Source: Campylobacter showae
GTDB lineage: Bacteria > Campylobacterota > Campylobacteria > Campylobacterales > Campylobacteraceae
Length of the DNA stretch: 64,000 bases
Reading direction: 5' to 3'
NCBI RefSeq assembly: GCF_900573985.1
Contig: NZ_UWOK01000001.1
Span: forward strand, 558,001 to 622,000
Shown here: one piece after another, positions 34,341 through 45,300 of the stretch
Position numbering within the stretch: position 1 is the stretch's first letter
Layout of the letters: each line of letters starts with the position of its first letter
Translations under genes and position numbers: made by a program
Notes under the pieces: model-generated
Database searches by the model: none
What the model was told of the DNA's origin: nothing
Seen by the model: only the letters and a program-made list of their open reading frames with translations

Positions 34341-36060
34341 ACTAAAGGAGAGTATTAAAAAATCCAAACACGCTATGATATATGCTGGAATTTTCAGCAT
34401 GTTCATAAACGTTTTGATGCTAACTTCTCCTCTATATATGTTACAACTTTACGGTAGGGTCGTAACGTCAAGAAGCCTTGATACGTTATTTTTCCTTACT
34501 CTGATAGTTATATTCTTATATCTATGTATGATGTTTTTCGAAATTTTACGTTCGAGAATTTTGGTAGTTTTTTCAAACCAGATAGATTTGAGGCTGTCCG
34601 AGAGAGTGTATGACGCGATTTTTAAGCTCTCGGCTAGGCAGCCCGGCAGAGTATCTTCTCAGCCGATGAGAGATCTAAATACCATAAAACAATATCTCAG
34701 CACCAACGGCGTGTTTGCGTTTCTTGACGCGCCGTGGCTACCTTTTTATATATTGATACTGTTTTTCTTCCACCCGTATTTTGGATATTTTAGTATCGCG
34801 GCTGCGATCGTTTTGTTTATTCTGGCTCTTTTAAACGAAGGCGCGACTAAAGACGGACTAAAAAGGTCAAATGATGCTTTTGGCGCCGAGACTCGCTTTG
34901 TCGATCTAAATTTGAGAAATTCCGAAGTCATCCAAGCCATGGGTATGAACGGAAATTTAAAGAAAATTTGGCACAAAAAGCATAATGAATTTCTAGAAGC
35001 TCACTCCGAGTCTAGCGTAAAAGCCGGGATGTATGCAAATATCAGTAAGGTATTTCGCGTCGTTTCCCAGTCGCTTATGCTGGGCCTTGGCGCGTATCTG
35101 GTCGTCTTGCAGGAAGTGAATCCGGGCATGATGATCGCAGGCTCTATTATCATGGGTCGCGCGCTAGCTCCGCTTGATATATTGATCTCAAGCTGGAAAA
35201 GCTATAAGAACACCAAAGAGAGCTATGCTAGACTTTCGCAGTTTTTAGAGGATTTCCCAGCCGACAATGAAAAGCTTAAGCTTCCAGATCCAAAAGGCGA
35301 TATTTTCCTAGAAACCATAAGCCTAGTACCGCCTCATGGCAAAGCGCCTACTTTGATGGGCATAAATTTCGAGCTTAAAAGCGGAGATATGTGCGCGATT
35401 ATCGGTCCGAGCGCTGCTGGTAAAAGCTCGCTAGCTAGAGCGATGCTAGGCGTGTGGCCTGTATTTCACGGCGTAGTGCGCGTGGACGGAGCCGATATCA
35501 CTCAGTACAACAGCGACCATTTGGGTCAGTTTGTGGGGTATTTGCCACAAGACGTCGAGCTTTTTGAAGGAAATATCGCGGAAAATATCGCGAGATTCGG
35601 CGAACTGGATAGCGAGGCGATCGTACGGGCTGCGAAGCTAGCCAACGTTCATGATATGATATTAAATTTACCGGACGGATATGAAACCAAAATAGGCATA
35701 GGCGGAGCCAGCTTAAGCGGCGGACAACGCCAAAGAGTCGCTCTTGCCAGAGCGCTTTATAAAGAGCCTAAAATAATCGTACTGGACGAGCCGAACGCTA
35801 GCTTGGACGAAGAGGGCGAAAGAGCGCTATTTGCCGCTCTTGCGTCGATGAAAGGTAAGGCGACTATAGTGTTAATAACGCACAAGCTAAATATCTTAAA
35901 TTTAGTTGATAAAATCGCCGTTTTAAATGCTGGAAGATTGATGTATTTTGGCGCCAGAGATGCGGTATTGGCTGAGCTCGGCAAGGCAAATGCGCAACAA
36001 CCGCAGGTCGCAGAACAACAAAAAAGGCGTAGCATAAGCCTAGAAGATGCGGAGGGCTAA
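34327..36060 (+). CDS. sapD: Type I secretion ABC transporter ATPase/permease (PrtD/SapD family)
   Basis: The 577-residue inner-membrane component energises one-step export of the S-layer proteins. An ABC transmembrane domain (about 15-300) with about six helices is followed by a nucleotide-binding domain (about 325-560): Walker A GPSAAGKSS (about 358-366), Q-loop YLPQDVELFEG, signature LSGGQRQR (about 461-468) and Walker B IIVLDEPNASLDEEG. There is no N-terminal C39 peptidase domain, matching exporters of proteins with uncleaved C-terminal signals. It overlaps sapC, and sapE begins one base after its stop. Order and type match C. fetus sapD. Confidence 0.92.
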   Translation: MKVNELKESIKKSKHAMIYAGIFSMFINVLMLTSPLYMLQLYGRVVTSRSLDTLFFLTLIVIFLYLCMMFFEILRSRILVVFSNQIDLRLSERVYDAIFKLSARQPGRVSSQPMRDLNTIKQYLSTNGVFAFLDAPWLPFYILILFFFHPYFGYFSIAAAIVLFILALLNEGATKDGLKRSNDAFGAETRFVDLNLRNSEVIQAMGMNGNLKKIWHKKHNEFLEAHSESSVKAGMYANISKVFRVVSQSLMLGLGAYLVVLQEVNPGMMIAGSIIMGRALAPLDILISSWKSYKNTKESYARLSQFLEDFPADNEKLKLPDPKGDIFLETISLVPPHGKAPTLMGINFELKSGDMCAIIGPSAAGKSSLARAMLGVWPVFHGVVRVDGADITQYNSDHLGQFVGYLPQDVELFEGNIAENIARFGELDSEAIVRAAKLANVHDMILNLPDGYETKIGIGGASLSGGQRQRVALARALYKEPKIIVLDEPNASLDEEGERALFAALASMKGKATIVLITHKLNILNLVDKIAVLNAGRLMYFGARDAVLAELGKANAQQPQVAEQQKRRSISLEDAEG

Positions 36061-36061
36061 G

Positions 36062-37345
36062 ATGATACTTAAAAATGAAAAAGGCACCGTAAATTTTGGG
36101 TTGTTCGTTATATTTTTGCTAGTCGGAGTTTTTGGAATTTGGCTCGGCATGGCGCCTCTTAATAGCGCTGCCGTAGCCGTCGGTAAAATAGGCGTAGTTA
36201 GTAACAAAAAAATCATCCAACACCTTGAGGGTGGCGTCGTAGATAAAATTTTCGTTAAAGACGGAGATATGGTCAAAGAGGGCGCTCCGTTAGTCGAGAT
36301 AAAAAACGTTGCTTTGCAAAGCGAGATGAGCGTAGTTAGAGCAGAATTTTTAAGAACCAGCGTCATAGTTTCTAGATTGGAAGCCCAAAAAGACGATGCG
36401 ACGGAAGTCAAATTTAGCGACGAAATAAAGCAAATCGAGGGCTATAAAGAGGCTATAGACGGGCAGTTGAGTATATTTAATGCGCAAAAAAAGCTTTTGG
36501 ATGAAGAAAAATCCATCCTAAAGCAACGAATAAAACAGCTTGAAAATCAAATCAAAGGCGCAAATGCGATAGTAAGCGCCAAACAAGACCGCATAAAGTC
36601 TTTGAACGAAGAGATTAAAGAGTGGGAAAGGCTATTTAAGGAGCAGTTGGCCGACAAAGTCAGGCTACGCGACTTAAATAGAGAAAAAACGGCGGTCGAG
36701 GGTGAAATAGCTGCGGGCAAGGCCGAGATAGCAAGACTAAACGTCCAAGTTACCGAGACGCAAGCTCAAATTATATTAAGAGATAGAACGTTTAAAGAGG
36801 ATGTATTAAAAAAGCTTGAAGACGCTAAAACTCGTCTTGTGGATCTTCAACAACGCTATAATGCTTTAAAAGATCAATCCGACCGCACTATAGTAAAATC
36901 TCCGGTTGAGGGTAGCGTCGTAGAACTAGCCTTCCATACTATCGGAGGCGTAATAAGGCCGGGCGAGAGAATAATGAGCATAGTGCCGGACGAGACCGAC
37001 TATGTCGTAGAGGCTAGACTAAACGTAGTAGATATCGATACGGTGCATGTGGGGCAGCTTGCCGATATTAGATTTAGCGCATTTCAGCACAGGCCGAGCT
37101 TCGTCATGGAAGGTAAAGTAACGTACGTATCGGCCGATAGTATTCAGGATAATGCAGGTCACTCGTTTTACGATATTAAAGCCGAGCTTACCGAAGAGGG
37201 CATGAAAGAGTTTAAAAGAAACGACTTTTTTATAGTTCCCGGAATGCCGGTCGAAGTAATGATCAAAACCGGCGATAGGACGATGCTTGAGTATGTCTTA
37301 AAGCCGTTTATAGATATGTTTAAAAGGGCGTTCAATGAAGACTAA
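36062..37345 (+). CDS. sapE: Type I secretion membrane-fusion protein (PrtE/HlyD/SapE family)
   Basis: The periplasmic adaptor links the ABC protein to the outer-membrane channel. I choose the ATG at 36062 (about 427 residues) over the in-frame ATG at 36047, because GGAGGG at 36050-36055 is correctly spaced only for the later one. One membrane helix (about 9-30) is followed by a beta-barrel/lipoyl region (KIIQHLEGGVVDKIFVKDGD), a long coiled-coil hairpin (about 95-255, rich in KQDRIKSLNEEIKEWE-type heptads) and the second lipoyl/barrel half (SPVEGSVVELAFHTIGGV). It overlaps sapF by 11 bases. Confidence 0.92.
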   Translation: MILKNEKGTVNFGLFVIFLLVGVFGIWLGMAPLNSAAVAVGKIGVVSNKKIIQHLEGGVVDKIFVKDGDMVKEGAPLVEIKNVALQSEMSVVRAEFLRTSVIVSRLEAQKDDATEVKFSDEIKQIEGYKEAIDGQLSIFNAQKKLLDEEKSILKQRIKQLENQIKGANAIVSAKQDRIKSLNEEIKEWERLFKEQLADKVRLRDLNREKTAVEGEIAAGKAEIARLNVQVTETQAQIILRDRTFKEDVLKKLEDAKTRLVDLQQRYNALKDQSDRTIVKSPVEGSVVELAFHTIGGVIRPGERIMSIVPDETDYVVEARLNVVDIDTVHVGQLADIRFSAFQHRPSFVMEGKVTYVSADSIQDNAGHSFYDIKAELTEEGMKEFKRNDFFIVPGMPVEVMIKTGDRTMLEYVLKPFIDMFKRAFNED

Positions 37346-38633
37346 AATTTTACTTTCGGCCTTGTTGGCTTCAAATTTAGCTTTTGCTCAAAGCGTTAGC
37401 CTTTCTCAGGCATACGAAATGGCGCTTGAAAACAATAATGAACTTAAAATGACCATGTATAATAGTATAGCCTCTCAAGAGAGGCTATCTCAAGCTACGG
37501 CCATGTTTTTGCCGACCATTAACGCCGAAGCTGCATATGTCGGCGAAAAATACGACAGAATGGATAGGCGAAGAGTATCAAAAATAAATGAAAGCTATAA
37601 AAAAGTAGGCGTTAGCCTTAGTCAGAGCGTATTTAGGCCGGCAATCTGGTATCAAAGAAATCAAGAAGAGATCAGGGTGCGCGGCAACGAGCTGATGTAT
37701 GAAAATACCAAACAAGAACTGGCAAAAAGGGTCGTGGAGGCATATTTTAACTATACTTTCGCATCAGAGACGCTAGCTCTTGCTCAGAGCTACGAGGAAG
37801 CCAACCGAGCCAAATACAACCAAATGCAGAAGTCTTTGGAATTCGGGCTGGTAAATAAAATGGATATGCTTGAATCTAAGGTTAGATTAGACGAGGCGTT
37901 GCTGGGCGTAAACAAAGCTAAGCTAAATATCGAAGTAGCAAAGCTAGAGCTAGTAAAGCTAGTCGGGCAAGAGATCGAGGTGAAGGATAGCTTTTCAAAC
38001 ATCGATACCGAATTTTTCAAAAAAGTAAATTTGTCGAATTTTAGCGACGTAGCAAGAAATTTTAAATTTCAAGACAGCGTTTTGGCCGTCGAAATCTCAG
38101 AACAAGAATACAAAAAGAGAAAAAGCGAGCATCTCCCTACGCTTGATTTTAGCATCAGCTATGCAAATTTGTATTACATAGACAATAACTATTCGGGCGA
38201 CAGAAGAAGAAAGCTGGATACTATGTTGCGATTTACTCTGCCTTTATATACGGGCGGTGCGACCAGCTCAAGAGTAGAGGAGGGTAAACTACTAAGACTA
38301 GCTAGCATCGAACAACAAAAAGATATTCAAAAAGAGATAGAGATCAGCCAAAAAAGAGCGATAAATAACTATCTTAATTATATCGACGAATGCGAGTTAA
38401 TGAAGCGCTCTTTGGAAAATGCGGAGCTTTATGTAAAATCAATAGAAAGAGGCTACGAAGAGGGCTTGAAAGATGCGGTAAATTTGTTTGATGCTCGCGC
38501 TAGAGTTTTTAAAACCAGAAACGAAGCACTAACGGCATCTTATAATTTGGTCCTCGCATATTTGGAAATCCAGTGGCTTAATTCTAATATATCGGTTGAT
38601 ATGATGCGGGACTTGCAAAGAGCGTTTAAGTAA
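37335..38633 (+). CDS. sapF: TolC-family outer-membrane channel of the S-layer exporter (SapF)
   Basis: A 432-residue protein with a signal peptide (about 1-18, ending LAFAQS) and two tandem outer-membrane efflux repeats (about 20-215 and 230-430) forming the trimeric channel-tunnel. The sequence is mainly long amphipathic helices, with beta strands suggested at SATAMFLPTINAEAAYVGEK and EHLPTLDFSISYANLYYI. It completes the C-D-E-F set. No terminator is obvious after the stop, and the paralogue 3 promoter begins about 40 bases downstream, so read-through into paralogue 3 is possible. Confidence 0.9.
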   Translation: MKTKILLSALLASNLAFAQSVSLSQAYEMALENNNELKMTMYNSIASQERLSQATAMFLPTINAEAAYVGEKYDRMDRRRVSKINESYKKVGVSLSQSVFRPAIWYQRNQEEIRVRGNELMYENTKQELAKRVVEAYFNYTFASETLALAQSYEEANRAKYNQMQKSLEFGLVNKMDMLESKVRLDEALLGVNKAKLNIEVAKLELVKLVGQEIEVKDSFSNIDTEFFKKVNLSNFSDVARNFKFQDSVLAVEISEQEYKKRKSEHLPTLDFSISYANLYYIDNNYSGDRRRKLDTMLRFTLPLYTGGATSSRVEEGKLLRLASIEQQKDIQKEIEISQKRAINNYLNYIDECELMKRSLENAELYVKSIERGYEEGLKDAVNLFDARARVFKTRNEALTASYNLVLAYLEIQWLNSNISVDMMRDLQRAFK

Positions 38634-38668
38634 AATTTATTTTTTAAATTTTTACGTTTTAAGTGATT

Positions 38669-38830
38669 TTTTATGCTATAATTAGCAACAGTATTCTGTA
38701 AAGATACCCAAAAACTCAAGAAACACACTAAAAAGGAGTCCTTAATGGCAGTAACACAAGCACAAGTTGCACAGCTTTACGTAGCGTTATTTAATCGTGC
38801 CCCTGAAGGCGCGGGCTTTAACGCATGGGT
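38669..38830 (+). repeat. Expression cassette repeat, copy 1 (promoter, leader, first codons)
   Basis: TTTTTATGC-TATAAT (-10 at 38677-38682), a leader with the ACAG-TATT-CTGT stem-loop at its start, AAAAAGGAGTCC and the first ~29 codons of paralogue 3. Positions 38690-38830 are identical, over 141 bases, to 50690-50830. The -10 to ATG distance is 68 bases in all four copies. Confidence 0.85.
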
Positions 38831-41800
38831 AAGCGCAGGAGCAACTAAAACTCAAGCGCAGATAGCTAATGATATGCTAAAATCGGATGCGGCTATAGCG
38901 TATTACGGTGGTAGCATAGATCAAGATAGAGACTTTGTAGAGATGGTCTACAAGAATATCTTGGGCAAAGATTATTCTCAAGACCCTGACGGCATTAATG
39001 CCTGGGTAAAACACCTTCAACTCGGAAACTCAAGAGGCGATATGCTCGTAAAACTTTTTGACGTAGCTACTTCTGCAATAGCCAAAGCAGCAGATCCTGT
39101 AGCGGCAAAAGTATTTGAGAATAAGACCGAAATTTCTAAATATATGGCGGAGAAAATTTCAAATATCAGTCAAAACGGTACGGGCGATTACAACTATACG
39201 CCATTCCAAGAGATAATTAGAACTACAAATTCTACAAATTTGGCTGAGCAAAAAGTCAAGGTAGACGAGATGGCAAATGCTGATTTCCATACGCTTACTA
39301 CTTCAGCGGATACTATTAATGGTACAGCTAAAACTGATGTCATAAAAGCTGTCGCAAGCTCTGTATTTTCCGAAAATACTCTTAATCCTGAGGACAAAAT
39401 TGACGGTAGCACAGGAAACGACACTCTAAGCGTTACTATGAATACAAATTTTAATGGGTTTACTACTGGTGAGCTAAAAAATGTAGAAAATTTAAACCTA
39501 ATAAACAATGGCGGAGCGCTTAAGGAGTTTAACGCTAACGGTGTTACTGGTCTTAAGAGTGCCAAACTTGACGGAAATAATGCAGTCAGGGTTATTAACT
39601 TGGCTAATATTATCGATTTAAGCGTTGCCGACCTTAGAAATGACTACATAACGCTAACATACCAGTCTAGTACCGTATCTGGCAACACTGATGAGCAAAA
39701 TTTAACTCTCGATAATGTAGGCGCAAGTACTCCTATCGGTATGCTATCAAATTCTATTTCCACTACATTTAGCGGCATAGAGACTTTGAATATCAAGACT
39801 CAAGGTAGAGCAAGTTATATTAAAGATGTAAATACTGAAAACGTTAAGGTTTCTGGTGACGCAAGTCTGGATGTTGCCGTTGCTGCAAATACTAAAAGTT
39901 TTGATGCTTCTGAATTGAAGGCCAAGTTGCTTGCTGATTTGGTTAAATCAAAATCAGTGTTGGAAAATATAAAAGGCGGTAGCGCTGACGATACTATTAA
40001 AGCAGACATTGATGCAAGCGCTATTGGTGTTTTGCGTGTTGACGGCGGAAAAGGCTACGATACTTTAGAATTTGATAACCTAACTGGCGGTCTTGATACT
40101 GCAAGAAAGCTTGTTACGTCTTCTGTCGAGCATCTGATATTTAAAAATGCTACAGTTACCAACCCTCTTAACCCGGCTGTTGTTGACTTGGAAAAATCGC
40201 CTGATGTAGTTAGACTGACTATAGGTCTAAAAGATACTCAAGCTCCTAATACAAAAGTAAATATTATAAATTCTAAGGTAGATACTTTAGACTATATAAC
40301 AAATACTAAAAGTGGCAACCTTATTACAATAGATTCTACTGCCCTAAAAACTATCAATTATGTTAATGACAACCCGTATGATACACAACTGGGAAGCATT
40401 AATGCTGCAGAAGCCACAAGCCTTAATGTTAACTTAAAAGGTATTATGTCAGGAAACGCAAAAGTTACTGCCAATAAAGCTACGTCTATAAATCTTAACA
40501 TAGACTCTTTAGATGTTGTTTCTAAAGGCCTTAGCTTTGAGGCTGAAAAAGCAACTACCATGAAAATTGTGAGCGTTCAAAAAGACAGCGTATTTAAAGC
40601 TACTGACAATAACATGAAAGCGTTGCAAAATCTTGATATTACCACGGCTGGTAGATTTGATTTCACAGGCGACCCTGAGAAACTTGAGTCGCTTTCTACT
40701 ATTAATCTAAAAGGAACGTCCGAAAAATCATCAGCTACCGTAGTTGCTGGCACTGCTTTATCTATCCAGGATATAAACTTGACGGCAGATCATTTGCAGG
40801 CTACTATGGAAAAACAAGGATACCAATCTCTAAACGCTACTTTAAATACGCAAGGTACAATTAATGCGTTTTTAAACAACAACACTCAAGGCGAAGTAAA
40901 ATTTGATATCGAGCATGCGGGATCTGTAAATATTGTTAACAATAGCGTTAATATTCAAAAATTTATATTAGTCGGCGGTGGAAATATTGAAACTTTCGTA
41001 AAAGATAGTTTTGTTATCAAGGGCGGTACTGCGCATCAAACGGAGCTTGGCAATATTTATGCAGATAAAATGAATGTAGATTTTGGCCAAACTCTTGGAC
41101 TAACCCACTTGCGAGGAATTTTAACAGCAAACGATATTACCCTTAAAATTTCACAAATAACAGGAGCAAATGGCAATATACAAGTTGCAATGGCTGGGGC
41201 TAGAAATTTTAAAGCGGATATAGAAGGTTCCGTAAAAGGCGATAAACTTGATATCACCTACAGTAACCACGCTACTCTTAATACTGTTGAAAACATTAAA
41301 GTTTCGGGCGATTTGGGCGCAGGCTATGATATTTATAGTTTAAATACTGCAAATACTACCAATACGGTAAGGACTATCGACTTAAGCGGACTTAAAAATG
41401 TTGAAAAAGGTACCATAACCCTAGAAAACTCCAACACAAATTTATTATCGCTAAAAGCCACTGGCGGAGATGACAAGGTTACGCTTATTGACAATATGCT
41501 TATCGGAAATGTTGCAAACAATGTTGATATTGACCTTGGCGCAGGCGACGACGAGATTATAACAAAAGATCTAGTTGCCAACAAAACTGTTACTATAAAC
41601 GGCGGTGCAGGAAATGATTTGTTTGATGTTAGGGGCTCCAAGACCGATGTGGATGCTAGCAAATATATTGTCGTAGGTGATGCTTCTGGCGGCGATAAGA
41701 TTAAATTCGATGCCTTAAACCAATCTTCTGGTTTTGAGAGAGTAGAAGATAGCGTAGTAAAAGATGCTACGACGCTTAAAGAGGCGATTAATCTTGCAAT

Positions 41801-42014
41801 AGCAAGCAACCAATCCGCTTCTCCAATTTTGAATAAAGTATTCTATTTTACGTATGCTGGAGATACGTATGTCGTTCATAACGCAACATCAACTGCCGTA
41901 GGCACGCCGGACACTCTAACCGCTGCCGATACGGTTGTTAAACTAGCTGGTGTACGATCAGATGACCTTATTCTTACTGCAGACTATACGGAAGGCACAT
42001 TGAATATCAACTAA
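38745..42014 (+). CDS. S-layer/RTX-like protein, paralogue 3 (1089 aa)
   Basis: First plus-strand paralogue after the exporter operon. DUF4214-type N-domain (about 1-190; YKNILGKDYSQDPDGINAWV), then a long beta-rich middle with repeated LNI/LNL strands, acidic nonapeptide-like motifs DLGAGDDEII and GGAGNDLFDV (about 930-965), then VDASKYIVVGDASGGDKIKF, FYFTYAGDTYVVHN and a hydrophobic LNIN end. No cysteine was seen. It carries its own strong promoter and terminator. Its lower-GC codon use (many AAT, ATT, ACT) differs from the GC-richer style of paralogue 2 and of the first half of paralogue 4. Confidence 0.87.
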   Translation: MAVTQAQVAQLYVALFNRAPEGAGFNAWVSAGATKTQAQIANDMLKSDAAIAYYGGSIDQDRDFVEMVYKNILGKDYSQDPDGINAWVKHLQLGNSRGDMLVKLFDVATSAIAKAADPVAAKVFENKTEISKYMAEKISNISQNGTGDYNYTPFQEIIRTTNSTNLAEQKVKVDEMANADFHTLTTSADTINGTAKTDVIKAVASSVFSENTLNPEDKIDGSTGNDTLSVTMNTNFNGFTTGELKNVENLNLINNGGALKEFNANGVTGLKSAKLDGNNAVRVINLANIIDLSVADLRNDYITLTYQSSTVSGNTDEQNLTLDNVGASTPIGMLSNSISTTFSGIETLNIKTQGRASYIKDVNTENVKVSGDASLDVAVAANTKSFDASELKAKLLADLVKSKSVLENIKGGSADDTIKADIDASAIGVLRVDGGKGYDTLEFDNLTGGLDTARKLVTSSVEHLIFKNATVTNPLNPAVVDLEKSPDVVRLTIGLKDTQAPNTKVNIINSKVDTLDYITNTKSGNLITIDSTALKTINYVNDNPYDTQLGSINAAEATSLNVNLKGIMSGNAKVTANKATSINLNIDSLDVVSKGLSFEAEKATTMKIVSVQKDSVFKATDNNMKALQNLDITTAGRFDFTGDPEKLESLSTINLKGTSEKSSATVVAGTALSIQDINLTADHLQATMEKQGYQSLNATLNTQGTINAFLNNNTQGEVKFDIEHAGSVNIVNNSVNIQKFILVGGGNIETFVKDSFVIKGGTAHQTELGNIYADKMNVDFGQTLGLTHLRGILTANDITLKISQITGANGNIQVAMAGARNFKADIEGSVKGDKLDITYSNHATLNTVENIKVSGDLGAGYDIYSLNTANTTNTVRTIDLSGLKNVEKGTITLENSNTNLLSLKATGGDDKVTLIDNMLIGNVANNVDIDLGAGDDEIITKDLVANKTVTINGGAGNDLFDVRGSKTDVDASKYIVVGDASGGDKIKFDALNQSSGFERVEDSVVKDATTLKEAINLAIASNQSASPILNKVFYFTYAGDTYVVHNATSTAVGTPDTLTAADTVVKLAGVRSDDLILTADYTEGTLNIN

Positions 42015-42319
42015 TCCTATTTTTTCCCCGATGTTGCAGTCGGGGGAAAGTCTGCATGATCCTTTTTATTTCAATTTAATTCAAAGTTATTCACATTTTA
42101 AAATTTGGTCAAAAACATTTTTTGACCAAATTATAATTTAATAGTAAGTCTATTTTCTTTAAAATTCTGTATTTTATTTTGCATAAATAAATTTTTGCTC
42201 TCCTAATATTCTATAAATAAATTTTCTTAAACAAATTTTATTTTTTTGTGCTATAATTAGCAACAGTATTCTGTAAAGATACCCAAAAACTCAAGAAACA
42301 CACTAAAAAGGAGTCCTCA
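42015..42319. other. Spacer with terminator and cassette promoter
   Basis: Besides the terminator at 42022 and the second expression cassette from about 42245, this AT-rich gap shows no gene. Confidence 0.6.
42022..42049 (+). terminator. Terminator of S-layer paralogue 3
   Basis: TTTTCCCCGA and TCGGGGGAAA pair with one bulge, eight bases after the stop; CCTTTTTATTT follows further on. Confidence 0.55.
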
Positions 42320-42382
42320 ATGGCAGTAACACAAGCGCAAGTAGCACAGCTTTACGTAGCGTTATTTAACCGCGCACCCGAA
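42245..42382 (+). repeat. Expression cassette repeat, copy 2
   Basis: -10 TATAAT at 42252-42257, the same leader (AACAGTATTCTGT stem-loop, AAAAAGGAGTCC) and the same first codons of paralogue 4. The leader differs from copy 1 by one base (TCAATG for TTAATG), while the coding part has a few synonymous changes. Confidence 0.82.
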
Positions 42383-45300
42383 GGCGCAGGCTTTAACGCG
42401 TGGGTAAACGCGGGAGCAAACAGTACGATAGCTAAGATGGCTAACGACATGCTATCTTCTCCGGCGGCACTAGCCTATTTTAACGGCAGCATAGATCACG
42501 ATAGAGATTTCGTGGAGATGCTCTATAAAAATATCTTAGGTAAAGATTATTCTCAAGATCCGGACGGTATTAACGCCTGGGTAAAACACATTCAACTAGG
42601 TAACTCCAGAGGAGATACGGTAGCTAAGTTATTTGAAGTAGCTACTTCTGCTATAGCAAAAGCGGCAGACCCGGTAGCCGCTAAGGTATTTGAAAATAAA
42701 ACAGCCATCTCTCAGTATATGGCCGAGAAGATAGCAGATATTCCGGCCGATCAAACCGGAGCGTACGACTACTCTTTATTCCAAGATATAATAGCGACTA
42801 CTAATAATACCAACCTAGACGAGCAAAAAGCAAAAATAGACGCTCTTATAGCTCCTACTATCCACAATCTTTCAGCAGACGCTAACGACGTAAGCGGAAC
42901 AGGCAAATCAGACGTATTTAACGGAGCCGTATCTGCTACCGTAGGACAAACTACGTTTAAAGCTACCGATAAGCTAGACGGCAAAGGCGGAAACGATACT
43001 TTAAATTTAGATCTATACACTAACTTCTACGGAATGACTAACGGAACCGGAGAGGTTAAAAATATAGAGAATCTAAATTTGACCAACAAGACCAACGGCG
43101 ATTTAAGATTTGACACTAAATATATCCACAACCTAGAAACCATCACCTTAAACGGCGAGAATAAGGTAGACGTTATTAACCCGGAGAACAAAGTAAAACT
43201 TTTAGTCAACGATCTAAAACTAAGCGGAAACGGCGATACGGGAAGATTAAATCTAATCTATAATACCGACGTACTAGCCGGAAGCAACGATAACCAGGAA
43301 ATCGTCGTAAATAATGTAAACATGGATAAAGACGCTAGAATAAACATAACTACCGTTAACGGAGACCATATAGAAGCTCTAACCATTAACGCCGTAGGAG
43401 GAGCTAGCAAGCTAACTAATTTTACATCAAATACGATTAGACAACCGGATCAAGTTGCAAGCATAAAGACTATGCATATAAAAGGAACGGCTGATCTAAC
43501 GGTAGATACTACGAGCGGACTATATAGCTTTGACGCTACCGAATATAAAGGCAATAAACTAATTGCAAACGTAAAAGCCAACGGATACGTTCAAAGCATA
43601 AAAGGCAGCGGACAAGACGACTTGTTTAACGTAACCGGAGCCAGCGGAAGAATCATACCTATCGACGGAGGAGCCGGCAAGGATACGGTAAACTTCATAG
43701 ACGCTATAAACGGAAACCAGCACGTAGAGATGACGGGAGTGGAAGTACTAAATATCAACACCAACGCTTCAGTACTAGACTTTACAAGAGCGCAAGAGAT
43801 AACCGAGCTTGGTATTAACGGAACTAGCGCTACCGTAAATATACTTAACTCTAAGATAGCAAAAGTAAACGCAAAAGCTACCAACTCTACAAACGTAACT
43901 ATAAACAATAGTACCGATATAAGAGATTTCGTTATAGAAAAAGGTAACGGCAGCATAACCGCAAACGGAACCGAAAAGCTAAACGTAAAAGTAGCCAACG
44001 CTAGCGACGTACCTGCAAGTCAAGGCACTACTAGTGCAAGCGTAGTCTCAAATACCGTAAAAGAGCTAGACTTTACCCTAGAAAATACTACGGCTAACGG
44101 TAGTACTTTTTATCAAGATATAAACAGCGTATTTGCTCTTGAAACGCTAAACGTAGTAAATAAGACCGATAAAGATATAACGGCTAGTATTACGGCGTTA
44201 AACGCTTCGGGAAGCCACGATACGAATGCCTACAACCTAAAGACTCTAAACGTAGAGACAAAGGGAGACTATACTATAAACAATAAGCTAAGCGGCATCA
44301 GTAAAATCAATCTAAAAGGTACAGGCGACGACACTAGCGTAACTCTTAGAGCAGTAGGCGATAAGACCTATCTTCCGGTTCCTCTTCAAGGCGTTCAAGA
44401 TATTTCTTTAAAAGCCGAAGGATTAAAGAATTTAAGCGTAGCTGCAAACGATAAAATATATACCACTAGAGACGTAAGCCTAATATCTACTACGGATAAA
44501 GAGGACTCTACGGTAACGTACGGATTTATTGGCCTTCTTGATAATAATACCCCAACTAACACATATCAGGTTAATAATGTAACCATAAATGCTAACGGAC
44601 AAAAAACATTGGATGTAACTTCTATTAATGCTGCAGGCGATGTAAATTTAACAACGCACTTTACACAGGGCGGGTCTAAGGCTACTTATGGTGCCAATAG
44701 TAATGCTTATACTATAGGCAGAAACGTAACCATAAATCATACCTCAGATAGTAGCGTAACGGACGGTGAAGTATTTGTTAGAAACCTTTTGAAAGCAAAC
44801 AAAGACCTGAATGTAACTGCTAGCGGATATAAGAGTTTGAAGCTTGGCGAAACTACTAATGATATACAAGTTGCCGGCTCGGCCACTATTAAGACTACAG
44901 CTACAGTTGCACAAAGCACTACTAATATCCAGGGTGTAATCGGAACAACAAAAGGCCTGACGGTAAATGCAAATGCAGCTTATGGTATAACAGATGCTGT
45001 TTTAACATATGGAAATTTGACTGCCAATGCAAAAGATATCAATGTGACTGTATCTAACCAAAAATCCGTAACTATAGGTAACGTATCTGCAAACGGAGCT
45101 ACGGCTGCTACTAGAGGCGATGTAAATATTACAACCAATACAAACATACAAGATGCTAGTGTTCAAGTGGGCAGTGTATCCTCATTAAATAAAGACGTTA
45201 CTTTGAAATTTGCCGGTCAGGAAACATTAAATGTAGGTGCGGTGACTGCTGCCGATAACTCTAGCGGCGTTAAAAATTTCGGTAAAGTAAATATTGATGT

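Noticed and set aside
32972..38745. Exact C. fetus-type invertible segment between paralogues 2 and 3
   Set aside because: The orientation fits, but the two 5' coding regions differ at many synonymous positions and the promoters are unrelated, so I see no long identical inverted repeat. Inversion remains possible but is not supported directly.
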